Origin: Syntrophobacteraceae bacterium
Lineage (GTDB): Bacteria; Desulfobacterota; Syntrophobacteria; Syntrophobacterales; Syntrophobacteraceae
Assembly (NCBI GenBank): GCA_031292215.1
Contig: JARLHO010000112.1
Coordinates: 62,001-126,000 of the forward strand
Length of the DNA stretch: 64,000 nt
Direction: 5' to 3'
Shown: piece after piece, positions 60,028 through 64,000 of the stretch
Position numbering within the stretch: the first letter of the stretch is position 1
How the letters are laid out: each line of letters begins with the position of its first letter
Made by a program: the position numbers and the translations under genes
Notes under the pieces: generated by a model
The model's database searches: none
The model's input: the letters and a program-made list of their open reading frames with translations, nothing else
What the model was told of the DNA's origin: nothing

Positions 60028-60729
60028 TTACTCACAGAGATCGAAATGGCGCAAAATCACCTCTTTGCCTCTGAGGATGTGTTCGCGAACCAGCTTCTCG
60101 ACCTCGTCGGCATCGCGTCTTCGGATGTGGGCGATCATCAGCTTGTGATCTTCGTTGCTTAGCCGCGCCATCTCTTCGAGGCTCAGCAAGACCTTTCGAA
60201 AACGATATACCGGATCTCGGAGTTCGTTGATCAACCGGATCAGTTTCGGACTTCGGCTAAGTCCGTAGAGTAGATCGTGAAATTCGGTGTTGATCAGCGT
60301 TAATTCCTCGATCCGGTCCTCATCGAGGCAGCGCTGGTATTGGTTGATCTTTTGTTCGAGCGGCAGCAGTTCCGTCTCTTTATGCATCAGGGTCGCAACT
60401 CTTGCCGCGTAGCTCTCCAGTACGCTTCGAATGCCAAACGTTTCCTCTATGTCCTGTCGTCTCAGCCCGGTAACGAAGAAGCCGCCGCCCGGAAAACGCT
60501 CGAGCAGCCCCTCGCGCTCCAATTTGTGAATGGCTTCCCGCACCGGTGTGCGACTGATGCCAAGGGCGGCTGCGACATTGATTTCAACGAGATGGCTCTG
60601 CGGCGGGAAATCCCCTCTAACGACCGCCTGCTTGAGCTTCTCGTAGGCGGTTTGCCCGAGGGATTTTTTCGGCGGCAAGGACTTTAGCCCGCCGAGCAGA
60701 CCAGCGCCGGTCGTCGATTGCCTGCTCAT
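60028..60729 (-). CDS. GntR-family regulator (FadR/FCD type)
   Basis: A 233-residue regulator. The N-terminal winged helix-turn-helix (about residues 20-90; SHLVEINVAAALGISRTPVREAI) is followed by an all-helical FCD ligand domain (about 100-225) with the usual Asp/His metal residues (EFHDLLY and the late DHKLMIAHI). It likely responds to an acyl-CoA or aromatic acid of the pathway. It is located between the acyl-CoA dehydrogenase gene and the mutase genes, in the same direction and three bases after the former's stop, so it would control its own operon. Confidence 0.88.
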   Translation of the reverse strand: MSRQSTTGAGLLGGLKSLPPKKSLGQTAYEKLKQAVVRGDFPPQSHLVEINVAAALGISRTPVREAIHKLEREGLLERFPGGGFFVTGLRRQDIEETFGIRSVLESYAARVATLMHKETELLPLEQKINQYQRCLDEDRIEELTLINTEFHDLLYGLSRSPKLIRLINELRDPVYRFRKVLLSLEEMARLSNEDHKLMIAHIRRRDADEVEKLVREHILRGKEVILRHFDLCE

Positions 60730-60732
60730 ATC

Positions 60733-61866
60733 TTAAAGTCCCGCCCACTTGGCGATGTTGGTCTGCAGAATTTCATGGGTTCCGCCTCCGTAGAGCAGAA
60801 ACCGGGTATCCCGGTAATATCTCTGGGGCGAGTATTCCATCGAGTACGCATAGGCGCCGAAGATGCGGGTAGAAAGGTCTGCGGCCCGGCAAGCGGCTTC
60901 GGTGGCAAAATACTTGGCCATCGAGGCTTCGGCCAAACAGGGCAGCTTGTCGTCGACCATGCGGGCCGCCTTGTAGGTGAGCAGGCGGGAGGCTTCCAGG
61001 TCCACGGCCATGTTGGCGATTTTCGCCTGAATGAGCTGATATTCTCCGATGGTTTTCCCGAACTGGGCCCGCTCGCGGGCATAGCGGATAGAGTCGTTTA
61101 GGGCCGCCCTCTGGAGGCCGACGGCCAGGGCGGCGGTCATGGTTCGAATTTCGGCCAAAATCGAGAGCAGGTTGGTCATGCCCTGTCCCTCCGCGCCCAG
61201 CAGGTGATCGAGCGGAACAAAACAATCCTTGAACGCAATTTCGCAGATTTTTGTGTTCCTGGTCCCTAAAAGGTCGAATGGTTTTCCGCGGGAAAGCCCC
61301 GGTGTGTCTGCCGGGACAAAGAAAAAATTGAGCCCCTTGAATTTCTTCTCAGGGTTGGTCTGGCACAGGACCGTGTAAAAATCGGCAACCGGTCCGTTGG
61401 TGACCCAGGTTTTCATTCCGTTTATGATAAAACCGCCCGCGGTTGGAACCGCCTGGGTGGAGGCATTGCCGAGGTCGGATCCGGCCTCCGGTTCGGTCAG
61501 GCAGAAGCAGGCGACTTTTTCGCCCCTCATTGCCGGGTGGAAAAACTTCTCCTTGAGTTCCTCGCTGCCGTAGCGGAACAAAAAATTGGTCCCCATCAGC
61601 GCCTGCATGGCCGAAGTCGCCGCCAGGCTCATCAGCCCCCGCGCCAGTTCCTCGCAGACGGTGCAAAATAGGACGCAGTTTCCCCCCGCGCCCCCCTTGG
61701 CCTTCGGATACCGTATCGCGAAGACCCCCATGCGGCCAAGCTCTTCAAACAGCTCCCTTGGAAACTCGCCCGTCGCGTCGAGTTCGTGCGCCTTCGGGAC
61801 CACCTCGTTATCCACGAACCTTGCCATGCTTTCCCTGATTAAGTTTTGGGCGTTCGACCTGATCAT
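60733..61866 (-). CDS. Acyl-CoA dehydrogenase, variant without the usual catalytic Glu
   Basis: A 377-residue FAD enzyme with the family motifs CFCLTEPEAGSDLG (about residues 121-134), NGMKTWVTNGPVADFY, RAQFGKTIGEYQLIQ and the C-terminal flavin segment. The place of the catalytic Glu in Y-E-G-T is Gly (Y-G-G-G-T). The alternate base site of isovaleryl and long-chain enzymes is also not Glu (A-E-I-R, with Glu one residue earlier). A decarboxylating dehydrogenase does not need an alpha-proton base, so the substrate could be a malonyl-type CoA ester made by the mutase. ATG 61866 has GGAGG upstream; GTG 61878 is the other choice. Confidence 0.88.
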   Translation of the reverse strand: MIRSNAQNLIRESMARFVDNEVVPKAHELDATGEFPRELFEELGRMGVFAIRYPKAKGGAGGNCVLFCTVCEELARGLMSLAATSAMQALMGTNFLFRYGSEELKEKFFHPAMRGEKVACFCLTEPEAGSDLGNASTQAVPTAGGFIINGMKTWVTNGPVADFYTVLCQTNPEKKFKGLNFFFVPADTPGLSRGKPFDLLGTRNTKICEIAFKDCFVPLDHLLGAEGQGMTNLLSILAEIRTMTAALAVGLQRAALNDSIRYARERAQFGKTIGEYQLIQAKIANMAVDLEASRLLTYKAARMVDDKLPCLAEASMAKYFATEAACRAADLSTRIFGAYAYSMEYSPQRYYRDTRFLLYGGGTHEILQTNIAKWAGL

Positions 61867-61885
61867 CACTTCCTCCACCCTCCCT

Positions 61886-63070
61886 CTACAGGCCTCTTTT
61901 TAGCTGCCTGACGAGTTCCGGGATCACTTCGCGAAGGTCTCCCCGGATACCCCAGTCGGCGACCTGAAAGATCGGCGCCCGAGGGTCCTTGTTTATGGCG
62001 AGCACGTAGCGGGAATTCAACATTCCGGCCCTGTGCTGGATGGCGCCCGAAATGCCGCAGGCGATATAGAGTTCGGGCCGAACCGACTGGCCTGTCTGGC
62101 CAACCTGCCGGTCTGCGGGTATCCAGCCTTCCTCGACCGCGACACGGGTTCCGGCCACGGCGCCGTCTACGATTTCAGCCAGTTCTTCGAGCAACCTGAA
62201 GCCCCCGGCGTCCCCCAGCCCCCTGCCGCCGGCAACGATCACCTTGGCCTCGCAAAGCTTCACTGCGTCCTTTTTTTCCCTTACGGTCTCCAGCAGCTTG
62301 GCGGCGCAACTCCTTTCGCTCACCCAAACGGGGACTGTGACCACACGGCCCGCGTTTTCGGGCCGCTCGACGGCTTCCATGACACCGGGCCGCACGGTAG
62401 CCATCTGGGGACGGGAGTAACGGCTCACAATTGTCGCCATCACGTTTCCGCCAAAGGCCGGCCTGGTTTGAAGCAGGATTTTTTCGTCCGGGTCCACCTC
62501 GAGTTCGGTGCAGTCGGCGGTGAGCCCCGCCCCCACGCGCCGGGACACTCGCGGGGCCAGATCCCGTCCGAGATGAGAGGCGCTCATGAGAAAGACCCCC
62601 GGGCGATATTTTTCGATCATACCCTCCAGCACGTCGGTGTAGGGGAGGGTGCGGTAATGGGCGAGTTCTTCATGCTCGGCGAGATAGACCGTTCGGGCGC
62701 CGTACCGGATGAGGGTTTGCGCAAGGTGTGAGACGCCGTGGCCAACAAGCAGCGCGCAGACCTCCTGGTCGAGCACCTCCGCCAGTTGGCGCGCCTTGCC
62801 CAGCAATTCGAGCGTTCCATGACTCAGTTGGCCGTCACGCCGTTCGGCAAATACCCAGATTCCCTTCCAGTCGCTAAAATCCGGCACGGTCCGGGGCAAA
62901 ATATCGGACTTGAGGGCGCCCTGGCGGCACAACTCGATACAGGCGCCGCAGGAAGTGCAGCGGTCCAGCACCGAGGCCTTTTCCCCGGAAAACTCGAGCG
63001 CCCCGTAGGGACATCCCCTGAGGCAGCGTTTGCACCCGTTGCAAAGGTCCGCTTCAACCCAGACGGTCAT
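61886..63070 (-). CDS. etfA: Electron transfer flavoprotein alpha subunit with N-terminal ferredoxin domain
   Basis: A 394-residue protein. Residues 1-60 hold two 4Fe-4S motifs (C-x2-C-x2-C-x3-C-P near 10-20 and C-x2-C-x2-C-x3-C near 37-48). The remainder is EtfA, with its FAD-binding end AGGRGLGDAGGF, QVGQTGQSVRPELYIACGISGAIQH, and INKDPRAPIF. Ferredoxin-fused EtfA is known in anaerobes, including enzymes that bifurcate electrons to ferredoxin. It overlaps etfB by four bases and precedes the acyl-CoA dehydrogenase by about 19 bases, so it most probably takes its electrons. Confidence 0.92.
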   Translation of the reverse strand: MTVWVEADLCNGCKRCLRGCPYGALEFSGEKASVLDRCTSCGACIELCRQGALKSDILPRTVPDFSDWKGIWVFAERRDGQLSHGTLELLGKARQLAEVLDQEVCALLVGHGVSHLAQTLIRYGARTVYLAEHEELAHYRTLPYTDVLEGMIEKYRPGVFLMSASHLGRDLAPRVSRRVGAGLTADCTELEVDPDEKILLQTRPAFGGNVMATIVSRYSRPQMATVRPGVMEAVERPENAGRVVTVPVWVSERSCAAKLLETVREKKDAVKLCEAKVIVAGGRGLGDAGGFRLLEELAEIVDGAVAGTRVAVEEGWIPADRQVGQTGQSVRPELYIACGISGAIQHRAGMLNSRYVLAINKDPRAPIFQVADWGIRGDLREVIPELVRQLKRGL

Positions 63071-63909
63071 GATTTTTTTCCTTCCTGCCCCACAGCGCCG
63101 GCCTGAGCCCCGGGCAAGACCAGGTGTTTTTCCTGCAGTTTTTCAAGCAGGGTCCGCACAACTGTCCCTGTGTCGCCTTCGAGCATCTCCGTGCGCCTCC
63201 CGCCCTTCGGGGCAAAGGTCCTGATGACATGGGTAAGAGAGCCGGCCAAACCGACCTCGCCCGTCTTGGCCCCGATGTCGGCCGCGTTCCAGATTTGTAC
63301 GGGCGCCCGCTCCGCGCACGCATCGATCAGCCTGCCGATCGCGGGATAGCGGGTCCGGTTCATTTCCGCAATGACCGTCAAGACAGCGGGCAGGGGGCAT
63401 TGCACCATTTCATAGCCACCCTCGCCGCGCTTTTTGACCATGATGGTCCCGTCGTCCCGTGCGGCCTCGATATCACAGGCGTATGTGACCTGGGGCAGGC
63501 CGAGGTATTCCGCCACCTGGGGGCCGATCTGCGCCGTGTCACCATCTATGGCCTGCCTGCCGCAGAGGACGAGGTCGTATTTTGCGATTTTTTCGATGGC
63601 CTTGCCAAGGGTCGAGGAGGTGGCCCATGTGTCGGCTCCGGCAAAGGCGGAGTCGCTAAGCAGGATTCCTTCGTCTGCGCCCATGCCGATGGCTTCGGAG
63701 ACGATATCGACCGCCTGGGCCGGTCCCATGGACAAGGCGACGACTTTGCCTCCCTGCGCCTCCTTGAGGCGCACTGCGGCTTCCAGCGCGTGCCGGTCAT
63801 CCGGGTTCATGATGCTGCCGATGCCTTCCCGCAACAGGTGTCCTGTTTTTGGGTCCAGTTTCACCTCAGTGGAATCGGGCACCTGCTTGATCAAAACGAC
63901 AATGTCCAT
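63067..63909 (-). CDS. etfB: Electron transfer flavoprotein beta subunit
   Basis: A 280-residue EtfB with the start IVVLIKQVPDSTEVKLD, NPDDRHALEAAVRLKEA, and the nucleotide-binding loop DLVLCGRQAIDGDTAQIGPQ near residues 111-130, typical of the EtfB forms that bind FAD/NAD in bifurcating ETFs. It leads the minus-strand run, so a promoter may lie in 63910-64000 or beyond the window's edge; I cannot identify one. The ATG at 63909 follows GGGAG with nine bases between. Confidence 0.92.
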   Translation of the reverse strand: MDIVVLIKQVPDSTEVKLDPKTGHLLREGIGSIMNPDDRHALEAAVRLKEAQGGKVVALSMGPAQAVDIVSEAIGMGADEGILLSDSAFAGADTWATSSTLGKAIEKIAKYDLVLCGRQAIDGDTAQIGPQVAEYLGLPQVTYACDIEAARDDGTIMVKKRGEGGYEMVQCPLPAVLTVIAEMNRTRYPAIGRLIDACAERAPVQIWNAADIGAKTGEVGLAGSLTHVIRTFAPKGGRRTEMLEGDTGTVVRTLLEKLQEKHLVLPGAQAGAVGQEGKKS

Positions 63910-64000
63910 TCGTTGGGCTCCCGTGTTTTACCGATATCGGAGGCGCTGTCCGCAAAGGGCTCAACATGTCCCCTGATGCGTGACGCGGGTTCAAATCACG

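Noticed and set aside
63980-64000. T-loop-like GGTTCAAATC at the window edge, possible tRNA end
   Set aside because: No matching D or anticodon arm lies upstream and the T stem has a mismatch; only the edge of the window is visible.
1-64000. CRISPR array, insertion sequence or prophage
   Set aside because: I saw no regularly spaced direct repeats, transposase or integrase genes, or phage structural genes.

Overview
The window reads as chromosome of a Gram-negative, probably strictly anaerobic bacterium of the Desulfobacterota (former Deltaproteobacteria) type. The grounds are a moderately high GC content, a prkA-yeaH-spoVR stress operon, an outer-membrane DUF1302/DUF1329/RND export set, ferredoxin-fused ETF, and a B12-mutase/molybdenum-hydroxylase gene set of the kind used in anaerobic aromatic catabolism. 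The taxonomic call is inference; no rRNA or tRNA gene is visible.

Layout. 1-3.05 kb: the start of an RNase Z gene (minus strand, cut by the window edge), a P-loop ATPase, a helical unknown protein and a flippase-like membrane protein. 3.3-9.6 kb: prkA, yeaH (DUF444), spoVR and an MFS exporter. 9.65-10.9 kb: an ExeA-like AAA ATPase and a small ribbon-helix-helix protein on the minus strand. A 321-bp divergent control region with dyads and a good sigma70-type promoter follows.

11.2-28.5 kb is the most unusual part: a bacterial microcompartment (BMC) locus. It opens with a glutamine-synthetase-family ligase and three split glutamate-synthase-like subunits (GATase, GXGXG, FMN domains), the same set that makes gamma-glutamylmethylamide and N-methylglutamate in methylotrophs. 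These are followed by a split sarcosine-oxidase/HcnABC-like flavoprotein complex. Six shell proteins (one BMC-H, one permuted BMC-H, one BMC-P vertex, one PduT-like BMC-T, two CsoS1D-like double BMC-T), a PduS-like Fe-S flavoprotein, an EutJ-like chaperone, a flavoprotein, an RpiR regulator, an acylating aldehyde dehydrogenase and a RidA deaminase complete it. No B12 diol dehydratase, ethanolamine lyase or glycyl-radical enzyme is present. My reading is a metabolosome that burns an amine through N-alkylglutamate and keeps the released aldehyde inside the shell. Three proteins carry encapsulation-peptide-like helices. An amidohydrolase remnant lies just downstream.

29.4-36.2 kb: DUF1329, DUF1302 barrel, MMPL/RND exporter and a YCF48 propeller, probably an envelope transport system, with strong hairpins at two of its junctions. 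36.2-42.6 kb: universal stress protein, a PuuP-like amine permease, NADP-type glutamate dehydrogenase, and a large receiver/PPDK-N protein. The permease and dehydrogenase could serve the amine metabolosome, but this is inference. 42.6-43.3 kb: a SYLF protein.

43.5-63.9 kb: nineteen tightly packed minus-strand genes. In transcription order these are etfB, ferredoxin-fused etfA, acyl-CoA dehydrogenase, GntR regulator, B12 mutase small and large subunits, a phenylacetate-CoA-ligase-type enzyme, a Mo-hydroxylase trio, HyuA and HyuB, a second Mo-hydroxylase trio with a 4-hydroxybenzoyl-CoA-reductase-type [4Fe-4S] subunit, two MoaD-like proteins and two epimerase-like VOC proteins. The set matches the chemistry of anaerobic indole-3-acetate degradation (ring hydroxylation, lactam hydrolysis, CoA activation, carbon-skeleton rearrangement, oxidative decarboxylation). 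Several enzymes have substitutions at normally invariant catalytic positions, so the true substrate may be a relative of indoleacetate.
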